Origin: Porphyra umbilicalis
Lineage: Eukaryota > Rhodophyta > Bangiophyceae > Bangiales > Bangiaceae
Length of the DNA: 64,000 bases
Assembly: GCA_002049455.2 (NCBI GenBank)
Contig: KV918920.1
Coordinates: forward strand, 62,001-126,000
Direction of reading: 5' to 3'
Under the pieces are notes generated by a model. It did no database searches. It was not told the DNA's origin and saw only the letters and a list, made by a program, of their open reading frames with translations. Positions 19,744-30,302 of the stretch are shown piece by piece (the stretch's first letter is position 1; the number at the start of each line of letters is the position of its first letter). Made by a program: the position numbers and the translations under genes.

Positions 19744-22278
19744 CTAGTACCGCGGCAGGCTGCGCTCCAGGGCAGCACCGTCAACCAGCTCCAGACCGTC
19801 GAGCACCTCCCCGCTCTTGGGGAAGTTGGCGTCCATGCGGCGCACCTCGGCGACCCACATGGGAAAGTGGCCGTCGCCCACCGCCCCGTCCCGGGACGAC
19901 ACGCGCGTACCGGCGGCGAGCTCCACCACGTTGCGGATCTTGGTGGTATCGAAGGCAAAGTGCCCAAGGGTGGCGCGTATGACGCGCCCATCGGTGGGGC
20001 TCGTCGGCTCGGAGATGCGGCTGGCGGCGCCCACGGCGCGAAAGAGAGCAGCGAGCGCGTCCAGGCAGGCCTCGCGCCCACGGACCGACACGTAGTAAGC
20101 GGAACCCTCCATCAGCTGCTTGGCTGTCTCCTCGTTCAGGTTCTTGACCTGCAGCCCTAGCGCCTCAAAGTAGGTGTTCACGATGAGGTCCGTCCACGCT
20201 TGGTGCAGATGCGGCTTCACACGCAGGACGAGCATCGAGACGCGGACGTTGACGAAGATGGAGGCGTTGCGGCGGCTGGCGCGTCGGATGAACTGGTTGA
20301 GCCACGCCTCCGCCTTGGCCTTGCCCGACTTCATGCACGCCTCGGCAGCGTCAATGACTGTGTCCCAGTTGTCGTCGCAGTTTGAGAAAACCGCCACCGT
20401 CTCGATGGCGGCCGCAAACTCGTTGATAAGGATGCCACGGTAGGCCTTCTGAGAGATGCTCCATCCGAGCCAGAACAGGGAACAGCACAGCACAAAAGCA
20501 AAGCAAGACGCGACGGTCAGTACTAGGAAAGGACACAACGGCCAAGCAGGGTAACCAGTGCAGAGCTGAGACGGGGTAAAACGCACCTTGACGTCATCCA
20601 GCAGCTTCTCCGCCTGCTCTTCCGTAGTTTCAGCATCCTCCTTGTCCGGGATGGTACCCTTCTTGACGACATCCGAGATGGCCGCCTTAACGGCGGCCTC
20701 AACCTTACGCACGGCAACGAGCGTCTGCTGCGAGATGTTGACGGACGATTCAACCTTGGTCACGAGCTGCTGGAGGCGCGCCGCCGTGTCATTAGTGCGC
20801 GCACTCAGCGCAGCCATTTCAATGCGCAAGTTGGCGGTGGACGCGCGAACAGCGGTCTCGACGACCTCGGTCGCCCGCGTTGTAGGCTGACCCATGTCCG
20901 TTGTCGCGGCGGCGGGCACAGGCGGCGTCGTGGTGAGCGGGATCTGAATAACGGGGGAGGGGATGTTTCTCGTCGACCGCCACGTCAGCGGGCGCGACGG
21001 AGATGGGGGTCCCGACTCAATGTCGCTCGGCCCCGGCGTCGAGAACCCGCCGACAGAGCCTCCGACGGAGGGTGCCCCCGGAGTCGATGGGGGGGCCGAC
21101 CCCGCGTCGCTCACGTCCGCCGCCGAGATGACCTCCACCCAGCCAGCCGTCGGGGTCGACGGCTCGGCGGCGGTGGAGGCACCGCTACCTGCCGCCCCGC
21201 TCCCGACGGCGCAACCCAAAAAAGAGCCGTTGGGGTCACTGGCGCCGGTACCACCAACGACGGGGGCGGCGTTCTCTGCGTCCATGCGGTCGCCGGTGGC
21301 CACGCCCAAGTCTGGGGCGCCCGCCATCTGTGCGGCAGATGTAGCAGCCGCCGGTGACGTCTCGAGCCGGCCTGCGTCCGTGGCCGGCGAGCCCACGGCG
21401 TCGAATGTGCGCGTGAAGTTGCCGCCGGCGTCGTCGCGCGACAGATTGAGACGGGTGGCTGCGGCCGTCGCGCCGGCCGCCTCAAGCTGGCGCGCTAGGC
21501 GCGCCGCCGGGATCCGGTGCGTTCGGCGACGGACGCCCGTGATAACGGGGGAGGCCCCCGAAATCGCCCCCTTGGTGCGGGCAACGTGGCGAGCCGCCGC
21601 CTCGCCTGCGTTCGGCGACGTGCGGACAATAATTCCTGCCGCCGTGGCCGTCCGCGTGCCCAGTGGGCCGTCAGCAGCCGTCAAGGGGGCCACCGCCTCC
21701 ACGCAAGGTCGTGCCGCGGTCGAGTTCCGCGATGCTCGCGGCTCGGCTGTGACCGAGTACAGCGGCGTGACCCCCGGAAGGAGCGCGCGCGGGTTGACGG
21801 CGAGGCCCGCTGAATGTGGCATAGAGGCCAGGGGGTAGGCGGGCGGCCGCGAGGCCACCTGCGCTCTACTGGAGCTCGGCGTTGCAGCCGACGCGGCCGA
21901 CATCACCCCGACTGGTGAAGGGGCCGCCGACCGGCTCGTCTTGGCAATGCCAAACGACGGGCCCAAGTGCCTGGCCCGCCCCTTGCCCTTGCCCTTTCCG
22001 CGCGTCCTTGGTGTCGCCGGGGAGGCAGCTGATGCCACAGCGGTAGCTGTGCCGACAGCGTCCATACGGCGCGGCCCTGGCCCGTCGCAGGTTGCAAACT
22101 CCACCATCGTGCTCGCCGCGTCTTGCGCCGCCGTGCCGTTGGCGTCTTGATTGCTGGCAGTCGACGAGGCTACGAGGGCGGTGGCCGCCGCGACGGCGGC
22201 GGAGGTGGCGGCCGCCACAGCAGCAGCCTCCTGCCGCATCTCCATCTTACGGGCGCGGTCGGCGGCGGAGGGTGCCAT
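19744..22278 (-). CDS. Accessory protein of the large element, unknown function
   Basis: The minus-strand frame runs from ATG 22278 (MAPSAADRARKMEMRQ) to a TAG at 19744. Residues 1 to about 490 are Ala/Thr/Ser/Pro-rich and low-complexity, with a basic RGKGKGKGRARH block. A predicted coiled coil follows (TNLRIEMAALSARTNDTAAR-like, then VRKVEAAVKAAISDVVKKG). The C-terminal 220 residues look globular (NQFIRRASRRNASIFVNVRV; HFAFDTTKIRNVVELAAGTR). A GT..AG intron of 138 bp (20449-20586) is likely. Its removal joins DVK to KAYRGILINEF. The intron is a multiple of three without a stop, so reading through would insert 46 mostly hydrophobic residues. The position beside a divergent transposase, inside shared end repeats, suggests a TnpA-like partner. 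I do not recognise the family, and a host gene remains possible. Confidence 0.55.
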   Translation of the reverse strand: MAPSAADRARKMEMRQEAAAVAAATSAAVAAATALVASSTASNQDANGTAAQDAASTMVEFATCDGPGPRRMDAVGTATAVASAASPATPRTRGKGKGKGRARHLGPSFGIAKTSRSAAPSPVGVMSAASAATPSSSRAQVASRPPAYPLASMPHSAGLAVNPRALLPGVTPLYSVTAEPRASRNSTAARPCVEAVAPLTAADGPLGTRTATAAGIIVRTSPNAGEAAARHVARTKGAISGASPVITGVRRRTHRIPAARLARQLEAAGATAAATRLNLSRDDAGGNFTRTFDAVGSPATDAGRLETSPAAATSAAQMAGAPDLGVATGDRMDAENAAPVVGGTGASDPNGSFLGCAVGSGAAGSGASTAAEPSTPTAGWVEVISAADVSDAGSAPPSTPGAPSVGGSVGGFSTPGPSDIESGPPSPSRPLTWRSTRNIPSPVIQIPLTTTPPVPAAATTDMGQPTTRATEVVETAVRASTANLRIEMAALSARTNDTAARLQQLVTKVESSVNISQQTLVAVRKVEAAVKAAISDVVKKGTIPDKEDAETTEEQAEKLLDDVKVRFTPSQLCTGYPAWPLCPFLVLTVASCFAFVLCCSLFWLGWSISQKAYRGILINEFAAAIETVAVFSNCDDNWDTVIDAAEACMKSGKAKAEAWLNQFIRRASRRNASIFVNVRVSMLVLRVKPHLHQAWTDLIVNTYFEALGLQVKNLNEETAKQLMEGSAYYVSVRGREACLDALAALFRAVGAASRISEPTSPTDGRVIRATLGHFAFDTTKIRNVVELAAGTRVSSRDGAVGDGHFPMWVAEVRRMDANFPKSGEVLDGLELVDGAALERSLPRY

Positions 22279-24334
22279 TGCGGCGAGGGGGCAAAGTGAA
22301 AGCAGGGAGGGGGGGAGGAGAAGCGGTACCAAGAGGTCGGGTGGTGAGGTTAAGGAACGAGCGCAGGCGAAAAGCATATGGTGTTGAGAAACAGCGACGG
22401 GGTGTGGTCAGAGTTGATCATGCTGTCTTATAGGCAGCCGGTGCCCGCTCAGTCGGCGGCAATAGACGTGCGGGCCGCACGGCCCACAAGAAAGAAAGAT
22501 TCGACCATCCACGCTCGCAGCCACCGCCCACCCCACGCTCACACGACGGTGAAAGGAAACGCAACCGAGACGACCACGTTGTCACACCTCGACCACAGAG
22601 GAAAGCAAGAGAGAAGCTTACCCACAGGAACGATCTCCAACGGTCGCTACGCGCGTTGCCAACGACCCGCGGGTCCCCCATCGATGTATGGAGGCGGCGC
22701 CCGACACCGGCGCCGTTACTTCACGGAAGAGATCCCCCCAAGGAGCACCGATTCACAGCCGTCCTCGTCTGCCGGAGGAGTGGTAGGGGGAGGGGTCCTA
22801 GCGTAGAAAGCAACGAAGGGCGAACGGAGGTGGGGTCAGAAACGGACGACAAAAAAATGCCAGCCAGACGAGGCCCAAACCAACGGCTTAGGCGTGTCGG
22901 TCGTAGGAAACAAAATCGGCTGGCGCGGGGCGTAGCCGTGATGGTATGAGAGAGAACGGCAGCCAGACGTACAGATATTGAGGCCGCGGGGGTGGGTGGG
23001 GGGGGCGGCAGGTGGACCGCGATGCCCCGCTCACGGCCGGGGAGCCGCCCCCAGCCGTCAACCGCCTCATTGAGTAGGTGCCCGGGGCTTGTGGAAAACA
23101 ACAGGCCGCTCGAGAGCACCTCACACACGGCGGCGGAGGAGTGGCAGGAGCCGAAACGGCTCGCAGCGAGCGTAGCAACGGTGGAAAACGGCCAAGAGAC
23201 TGGGGAGCTCACTGCTGGCGACGGCGGCAACAGCCAAGGCAGTGGAAGAAAAGGCCCGCTCCAAGGAATTTGTTGGCTGGATCAACTTCGCGCCACTGGT
23301 CCGAAATTGGACTATTGATGTTCGCGGATGTGGACTTGCGACGGATCAGCTGCGCTTGCGAGCGACTCAAGGCTGTGAGCCAGTGCCGGCACGTTCTTAC
23401 TGGCTTCATGGAAGACCTCTCAAGCAGATTCCGCGGGGTTCTATAGTACTTACCCGGAGATCCAAATCTGGGAGTGCCGTCTGAATGTGTGGCAGGAGTT
23501 GCTCGGTGAAGCTGGCCTCACAACCCGAACTGTTCCGGGACCAGCGTTACTGAGCCTCACACCCACCGCGGTGCCGACCGGCTTCGTTCTCTGTGCCGTC
23601 CTGGAGCAACCAGAGGGGTGCTGCGGGTGGCGCGCTCTCGCGGGTCACCGTTTCGTGGGCGCCTCAGGTGCGTTTCTTGGCTCACGTGCCGTGCTTCCGC
23701 CGCCCGGCTGCCAACGTGGGCGCTTCGGGGGCCCTTTCTTGCGTCGGCGCTCGTGTTGCTGCCGATCTTCACCAGTCAGAGACCGGTCACCGGGCCCCCA
23801 CCACCTGTGCGGCTTTCGCCACCCGGGCGTGTGGACACGGTCTGCCGACCGGAGCTGTGAGGACGACGACGAGGCGCTGTGCCCCGTCCACCGTCGAGGT
23901 ACGTTTTTTCTTTTGTCCCCCCCCTTGATGCGCGTACGCTGCGCCTCCCGTGCGCTCCTACCACCAGCGCCTGAGAGAGAGGTTGTGCGCGGACGGTCGC
24001 CATTGTGCGGCCGCTGAGGGACCGCTGCCGCTCGCCGAGCTCCCCATCGGCGTGATATCGGCGTGACGAGCTGCCCCTGACTCCATGTGCTGCTTGCTTG
24101 CTCCCCATCTCCTACCCTCACATTGTCCTGTGCGGCTGTCTGGCCAAGGTCGCTTTGTTGTTTCCCTCTTGTCTCAGGCCGGCATCGAAAACGCCTGCCT
24201 TGCGCGCCGCCGTAGTGCCACTTGCCGTCTACCGCTAAGACATAGGCAGCGTACCGTGCCGCACCGTCGGCGTGGGGTTCCCCTGTGCCTCCCTGTTCCC
24301 CCGCGGCCTGCTGCTCTCCCCCCCGCACCCGACG
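22279..24334. other. Divergent intergenic region between the two element genes
   Basis: This 2-kb stretch separates the divergent starts (22278 minus, 24335 plus) and should contain both promoters. No core promoter motif stands out. ORFs within it are short and inconsistent in frame. Confidence 0.35.
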
Positions 24335-27300
24335 ATGCGGCCAACCCACGGGCCGTCAAGGTGCACCGTGTGCGGGGTGACAAAGGCCAACACGGCGGCG
24401 ATGCGAAAGCACACCCTCGCTGCCCATCCACTCCTCGGTCGGAATGCTAATCGTCGAGTACCGCGGCAGCTAGGACGCCACTCCGCCCTCGGTGGTGGCA
24501 TTGCTGCTGTCGCCGCGTCACCCGGTGGGACCACGCCTGCGCCACCCGGTCCGCCGCCTACGCTCCTGCCAGGGCCGCCCCCCCCCGCGGGCTCGTCGCC
24601 ACGTGCCCCGCCGGTCCTCGGCGGGGTGCTGCATTCAGGGCCGGCGGGGAGTGCCACGCCAGTCGCCCCGGCTGCAGCTGCCGACGCGCCGCTGACCGAC
24701 AACGGGACCATTGACGGGCCCGACGACTGCGACGCGGACGACGCGTTGTTGCTGCTGCAGCTGTCCAGGGCTGCTGCTGAGAAAGCGTGCCAGGAGGACG
24801 GCGGTAGCGGTAAGCCACCGCTAAGTGGGCAGCCGACCGCCGGCGACGGCGTCTACGCTCACAACTTCTCGTCGGTGGCGACCGAGGCCCAGGCAGAGTA
24901 CGAGCGTATCGGCGACGACAAGCGGGCGGAGCCGGCAGTGCACGCGCGGCCCAACTGTAACCCCGGGCAGTTCAAGACCCCGGCGCTGCAGATGCTGCAG
25001 ATGTTTGTTCACGAGTGCAACGGAAGCGGCCTGTTAACGGCGTTCCAGACGCGCCTGTACGACCTGCTGGCCGCGTGGGACGGTTCGGACGAGCGTAGAA
25101 AGCCGGTCGCCAGCGGCGGCAAGGCGGGTGCCACCGGTGCAAACCGCATTAAGGACGTTTTCCCCTCGGCGACGGCTTTTCGAAATGCCGTTCGCGACGA
25201 CTTGGACGACGCCATCCTGTCGGCGGGCTGGAAGAAGTGCACGTTGGTGCAGGGGGGGGTCTCGTACGTGACATACTTCCGCTCTGCCCTGAGGACCGCG
25301 CTGGATGCATTGCGCAACGCTAAGGAGGTGCAGCTGCGCCGTGACGACGGCGAGGTCGGCGACCGCCGCCAGGCGCCAATGGACGGCGAGGCGTTCCGCG
25401 CGCACCAGGACGCCGTTGACGCCACGGCGATTGAGAAGGCCTTTGTGCTCGGCCTCTACGTCTATAGTGATGCAAGTTTGCTCTCATGGTCGGGCGGTAC
25501 GTGTCGTCTTGTCTTTTTTGCGTGCATGCTCTTTGCATGTTACTCGACCGTTTCTCTGCTCCCCCCTGTATGCCCCTGCTCCCACGCCGCTCTGATGCCA
25601 TGCGCTTTGGTCTCCTTCTAACTGCGTGAGCCCCCTACTTTTCTCTTTCCTTTTACATCTCCTATCTCCCCCCAGCCCACTACCTGTATCCCATCCGCAT
25701 CCGGGTCGTCAATGACGTCTCGGGGGACGTCCGGTGGTTCACCATCGGTTTCGTGCCCATCGTTCGCACGCTCAAGGAGCCCGGCGGCAAAGCGAAGGCG
25801 ACGGGGCGCCGCTGGGGTCTCCTGCAGCGAACCCTCTACCTCGCTTTCCGCGAAGCCATCGCCGCGAGCCACAGGGGCTACCACCTGGACACGAGTATCG
25901 GCGGCTACTCCCTAGCCTTTTTGCGCGTGCTCTTGTATGCATGTGACAGGCCCGAGGAGCGGGCGGTGTTGTGTATGAAGGCGGGCAACACAGGCAAGTG
26001 CTGCTCGACGTGCGAGGTACAGGCCGAGGACGCTTGCTCGGAGAAGGGCGTGACAGCGGCGCCACGCGACGTCGTCGAGACGCTGACGCGGCACCTGGTG
26101 GCGGCCAAGCTCAGCCGCACGACGAGGACTCGCAAGCGACGCGTCATGCTTGAGACCGAAAGCAGCATCAACGCCTTTGTGCCGGCGCTGGCGTCGCTTG
26201 GCGGGCTGGGCACCGTTTCTCACCACCTGTACAAGATGATTGCCATCGACCCACTGCATGTATGCTCAATTTCGGTGTGTGAATGGCGTCGTGTGTGTGG
26301 AGTTGAGTGGGCTGTGACATTGTTCCTGTCGACTGCTGCTCCCAATCATGGCTTGTTGGCTCGTACTGACTTCTCGTTTCTCGTGTCTACGTCGCTGGTT
26401 GCGTGGCACAGGTGCTGGACCTGGGGATTACTCGCATGCTCTGCCACCGGCTGATACTCATTTTCCCCCACGTGTGCGCCGAGTTCTATCCCGAGTACAA
26501 AGACGAGAGTGCCACGGCACGGGCCGGCAATGTGCGCACAGAGTTTCTCGGCCGCCGCAGCCTGGCGCCTTTCATCTCTCCCGGGTATGTCTGGCCATCG
26601 GCCTTTGCAGTGGGTTGTGGGCTTGTACTCTTGGGGTGTCGCCTCTCCCTTTGTTCGCGGACCGCCCTCCGTCCTGTCAGCAGCGCAATTCTCTGACGGT
26701 GGCTCCTCTGCTCTCAGTGATCATCGTGCGCCACCGTTTTTCTCTCCTCCTGCAGGTACCTCGTCGGCCCAAAGGAGAAGCAGGCCACCTTCACGGGTGA
26801 GCAGCAGCGGGCAGGCGTTTGGATCCTTATGTTTCTTGTGGCTGGACTGTTTCGGCCGGGAATTCGGCGACGGCCGCCACCCAAGAAAAAGGCCAAGCAG
26901 AACACATCTCGTGGAAACCCCAAACGGGCGACTGCAACTTGCCCCACCCGGCGCTCAGCCGCCCCCCCCCCCCTCCCTCCACGGCCGCCTCCCCCTCCAC
27001 CGCCGCCCCGCCCCCACCGACGACCTTCCCCGCGCCTTTTCCTGCGGCGGACGCGCCGACCGCTGGCGAGGTTGCCGCCAAGGACCCCGTGGACGAGGCG
27101 GAAAACATCATTGCCTCTTTGCTGGGTATGGGCGGCGGCGACCTTGACGGCTGTGTGGGCGGCTCGTGCAGCGAGGTGAGCACAGACGGCGACAGTGGCA
27201 GTGACGCTGGGACCGATGAGGAGCTCTTCCAATCTACGCAGGCCGTCGGCTTGAGTGGCGTGGAGGACGATGCGCCGGCAGGCGCGGCGTCGACTGGCGA

Positions 27301-28468
27301 CGACGTCAAGTGCGTGACCAAGAACTTGAAGTTTGATTGGGATGCATATCGGGCCGAGTTCTGCGACACCCCCTACGATGTCGCCGTCACGCAGATGTTC
27401 GTGCGGTACGCGCAGCTGGTCGGCCGCCTTACCGGCAGCTACCACTGCCGTCCGCCCATGTCAGTGGCAGAGGCGGAGGAGGTGGCCGCTTCGGCGCGCT
27501 CGTTTGTCTTTCATTTCCTGACCCCCATCCTCGGCCAGTTCTTCAACACGAAAGTGCACAAGCTGCTCGCTCATGTGCTGGCGGCCATCCGGCTTCATGG
27601 CGCAATCAAGAACGGCGACAAGGGGGGCAACGAGTCCCTCCACGGGCATGAGAAGCGGCGGTACGTCCGCACCAACCGTGACGAGGACACCATCCGGGGG
27701 CAGCTGTTGCGCATCGGGCAGGGGTCGCTAGAAATCCGCTCGCGGTTTGAGCGCGAGGCCGCCGACTATGACGCCTGGTTCGACGACGGCGACGAGGCAG
27801 ACGCGGCCGTGGCGCCGGCGGCGCTCGCGGTCACGGCGGGCGTGCCCGACGTGGGGCCGGTCAGGCGACGCCCTGGGCGTCGGGCGCCTGCCGTGACCGT
27901 GGCGGAGCTGGCGACGCGGCCGGGGCTCTGTGCTGTCGGCACTGCCCTGGGGCTGCCCCTGGTGACCACCATCCTGCGGCTTTCAAACTCATACACCTTC
28001 TCCCCACGCTTCCCGTGCTGTTCCGGTGGCCACCCGCCGCAGCACCTGCGCGCCACTCCTATGTATCGTGGTTTGCCTTGGTTTGACTGCCTGGCATACG
28101 CCCTTTCCGGTGACGCCCAAGGCGTCATGCGGTACGGCGAGGCCCGCGCCATCGTCAGCAAGGCCGGAGACAACGACGTTGACGTCGTCGTTGTCGCGTC
28201 AATGGACGTGTGCGAGTCCATGCCGGGGTGCCCGCTGGTTGAGGGCGGTTGCAAGCGCCTGTGCTGGTCGATGGAGGTGGGCGACGAGTGGCCAGCCCTG
28301 CTCGCTGTCCCTTTGTCCTCGGTCTTGCACATTGAGCATATGGTGCCCGACCAGGACCAGATTACGCGGGATCACGGTATTTCCGCGACACCCATGACTG
28401 TGCCCAACACCCCCGCTTATAGGCGCGCCCAGCGCTTCTTTCTCAATGCTTTTTATCCTTGGCCATAA
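24335..28468 (+). CDS. Plavaka-like (CMC superfamily) transposase, five exons
   Basis: Predicted exons are 24335-25496, 25676-26259, 26412-26584, 26756-26796 and 26901-28468, which give 1175 residues in one frame. All introns are GT..AG, and the first three have pyrimidine-rich acceptors; the last (26797-26900) is the weakest. The N-terminus has a C2H2 finger (C10, C13, H26, H31), as usual in Plavaka transposases. Other family landmarks are YSDASLLSWSG with D379 before a hydrophobic strand, KCCSTCEV, then DPLHVLDLG (579-587), KVHKLLAHVLAAIR, and NESLHGHEKR with E898. Candidate catalytic acids are D379, D579 or D585, and E898. The C-terminal domain includes GLPWFDCLAYAL and a PLSSVLHIEHMVPD stretch. 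A Pro-rich insert follows exon 5's start. The enzyme would cut and join the element's own ends. It appears full-length without internal stops. The exon model is inferred from frames. Confidence 0.7.
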
Positions 28469-29400
28469 ACGGTTCTTTTTACTGTTACTTTACTCTCTAG
28501 TTTACTTCCTGTTGTGGCACCGAAAGGTCGCGACTCGGGGTCGCGTGGCAGCTGCAGCTGCCATGAGAGCACACAGTGGGTACAGTAGCGGGTGGCAGTG
28601 TCCTCGGTTAGCATCCACAGCGGTGCCAAAGGTGGGGGGCAGAATAGCAGGGATTGGGGGCAACAGCTGCCGAAAGAGTCAGGCGTGATTGCTTTGAGGT
28701 TACCCGCCTCGGCAGGTGGACAAAAGCACCAAGGGTGGCGGAACTGGTCACGGCCGCGAGGCAGTGGTGGCTGTCGGCCGGGGTCTCGATGGCGGCCGCC
28801 GACTGTAGGGGTGGCGGTGGCGGCCGCCGACGGTGGGGTGGCGGTGGTGGCCGCCGACGGCGGGGCCGGTGGTGGTGGCCGCCAACGGCGGGGCCGGTGG
28901 TCGTCGTCGGCGTCGGTGGCGGGGCCGGTGGTGGTGGTCGGCGTCGGTGGCGGTAGGGGCCGCTGGCAGGGATGGCGGTGATGATAAGCGGTGATCGTCG
29001 GCTGGGGTGCCACGGGTGGCAGCTGCGGCTGCAGCCGGTGGCAGCTTCCGCGTCAGAGGGCAGGAGTAGACGGTGCCTCACTGGAGCGAAGTATCACCGC
29101 GGTGGGAAGGCCTGGCTGCCGCGGGAGGCGGTAGTAGCGTCAGTTGCTCGCGGGGGCGGAGGCACCCGCGCTCGCGCAGAGGTGGTCTGCACAGCGAGGG
29201 AGGGGGCCGCCCGCCCACCTCGCCTTTCGGCTTCGTGCACTCCCAAGAACACCCCGGCAGCTGATTGGCTGACGTTGCATGCGTGATTCGCGTCTCGGAG
29301 TCGTCGGCGACACTTCCGCGAGTCACGGGAGGCACAAGGCACCTCAGCACTCTCTGGTAGCGTCGCTGTCGGTGGCCATTCGGCAGTAGCCCCCTTGCCT
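28469..29400. other. 3' flank of the transposase with GGC-rich minisatellite
   Basis: No gene is recognised here. Between 28780 and 28970 there are imperfect repeats built from GGCCGCCGACGGCGGGGCCGG and GGTGGTGGTCGGCGTCGGTG. They leave Gly/Arg-rich chance ORFs open on both strands. Confidence 0.45.
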
Positions 29401-29545
29401 CGAATAGTCCCATCGAGGGGGTCAATTCAGTGTCCCATCGGTTCGATGGGTGGGATGCGGGCCAGGATGCGCATCGCTGGGCCCATCGAAAGTTGTCTTT
29501 GATGGGCCTGATGCGCATCAGCCAGATTCGATGGAAAACCGATGC
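29401..29545. repeat. Right subterminal repeat array of the large element
   Basis: It contains GTCCCATCGAG, CATCGGTTCGATGGG, two copies of GATGCGCATC (29466 and 29510) and several CCCATCGA/TCGATGGG sites. These are the same words as at 19380-19525. Confidence 0.55.
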
Positions 29546-29653
29546 GGTGGGCCCGAAGGCGGACGATGGCCTGCCCATACCGGTCCACAGGACAATTTCT
29601 CTGTCGCTTTTGGATATTGTGAGCGGTGACTTCGCGTCGTCGTCTGAGGTCTC

Positions 29654-29994
29654 CCGCAGGTGGTGCGTCCACGTGGACCCGAGCCACGCCAGTCGTGGGG
29701 CCGCCATGACTAAAGGTCTATTCCATGCATTTGGGTGTAAGCGGAAAAGGTTTTCCCTGCGGTTCTAGAGCTTTTTTGACCATGAGAAGAAACAGAACTG
29801 GTCTCCGTGGCATGAGTACTCAAGGAAAAAAAAGTAGGCGCTCAAGGGTCTTGTAGAGCTGAAATACTCCTCGGTGGTTTTCTGCCCCTCCAGAATCGCG
29901 CCGGCTTCTTCGTCCCTGCTGATCCCAAACTGGCTCTGACTAAATTCTGATGCAGGGCACGGATTGATCCGATCTGGCATCCTATGGAAATGCA
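29654..29994. other. Spacer between the large element and the copia insertion
   Basis: There is no ORF of note. It ends in the CTGTT target site of the retrotransposon. Confidence 0.35.
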
Positions 29995-29999
29995 CTGTT

Positions 30000-30288
30000 T
30001 GTCGAGGAGCCCGTGCCGGCCGCTGCCAGACGTGGTGGGGAGCGCCTTGCATCGGCAGCCGTGGCCGGATTGTCCTCCGACAGGATTGCGGGCGTCGGAG
30101 GGAGACGACTTATGGTGTGAGTAATTGTTGTAGTGGCAGAGGAGGGGCAGAGTGTCAGCGCGCGGTGTGATTGGTGACGGGGAGATTCCCCGCCGGGCGC
30201 ACGTCCGGCGGGGCGGGGAGCGAGACATGTGGGCGGGCGCGCGGCGCCCAGCCACTCGTTGGAAAAAGGTAACGCGTTCTGTTTGACA
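30000..30288 (+). repeat. 5' LTR of the copia element
   Basis: This 289-bp repeat begins TGTCGAGGAGCCCG and ends GTTCTGTTTGACA, with the TG..CA ends typical of LTRs. It should hold the promoter and polyadenylation signals, but I see no clear TATA box. Confidence 0.95.
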
Positions 30289-30302
30289 GGTTATGGGCCC
30301 AG
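30289..30302 (+). other. Primer binding site, half-tRNA type (initiator Met)
   Basis: GGTTATGGGCCCAG directly follows the 5' LTR. It is the exact complement of CUGGGCCCAUAACC, the anticodon stem and loop of eukaryotic initiator tRNA-Met. Drosophila copia likewise primes from a 5' tRNA half rather than the 3' end. The first ATG of the polyprotein frame (30293) lies inside this site. Confidence 0.8.

Larger units (their letters stand above)
19300..29653. mobile_element. Putative ~10.3-kb CMC/Plavaka-like DNA transposon
   Basis: Two divergent genes, the accessory ORF (minus) and the transposase (plus), are bracketed by related ends. Reading inward, both sides have GAGACCTC (19300-19307 and complement of 29646-29653), then GCGAA, then ATCGTCCGC followed by a GGGCC/ACC block (19338-19360 and complement of 29546-29567, about 19 of 22 positions alike). 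Both subterminal zones share the direct 15-mer CATCGGTTCGATGGG (19455-19469 and 29436-29450), GTCCCATCGAG (19404 and 29407) and GATGCGCATC (19449, 29466, 29510). Dense subterminal motifs in both orientations are typical of CACTA/CMC elements. The exact termini and target duplication could not be fixed, and no CACTA terminus was seen. The borders are therefore approximate. Confidence 0.5.

Noticed and set aside
20963..21838. 291-codon plus-strand ORF inside the accessory gene
   Set aside because: It lies antisense to a longer frame with a coiled coil and a likely intron. Its residues are Ala/Pro/Val-rich without motifs.
23242..23484. Short ORF with KARSKEFVGWINFAPLVRNW
   Set aside because: The residues look somewhat protein-like, but there are no splice partners, family motifs or supporting context.
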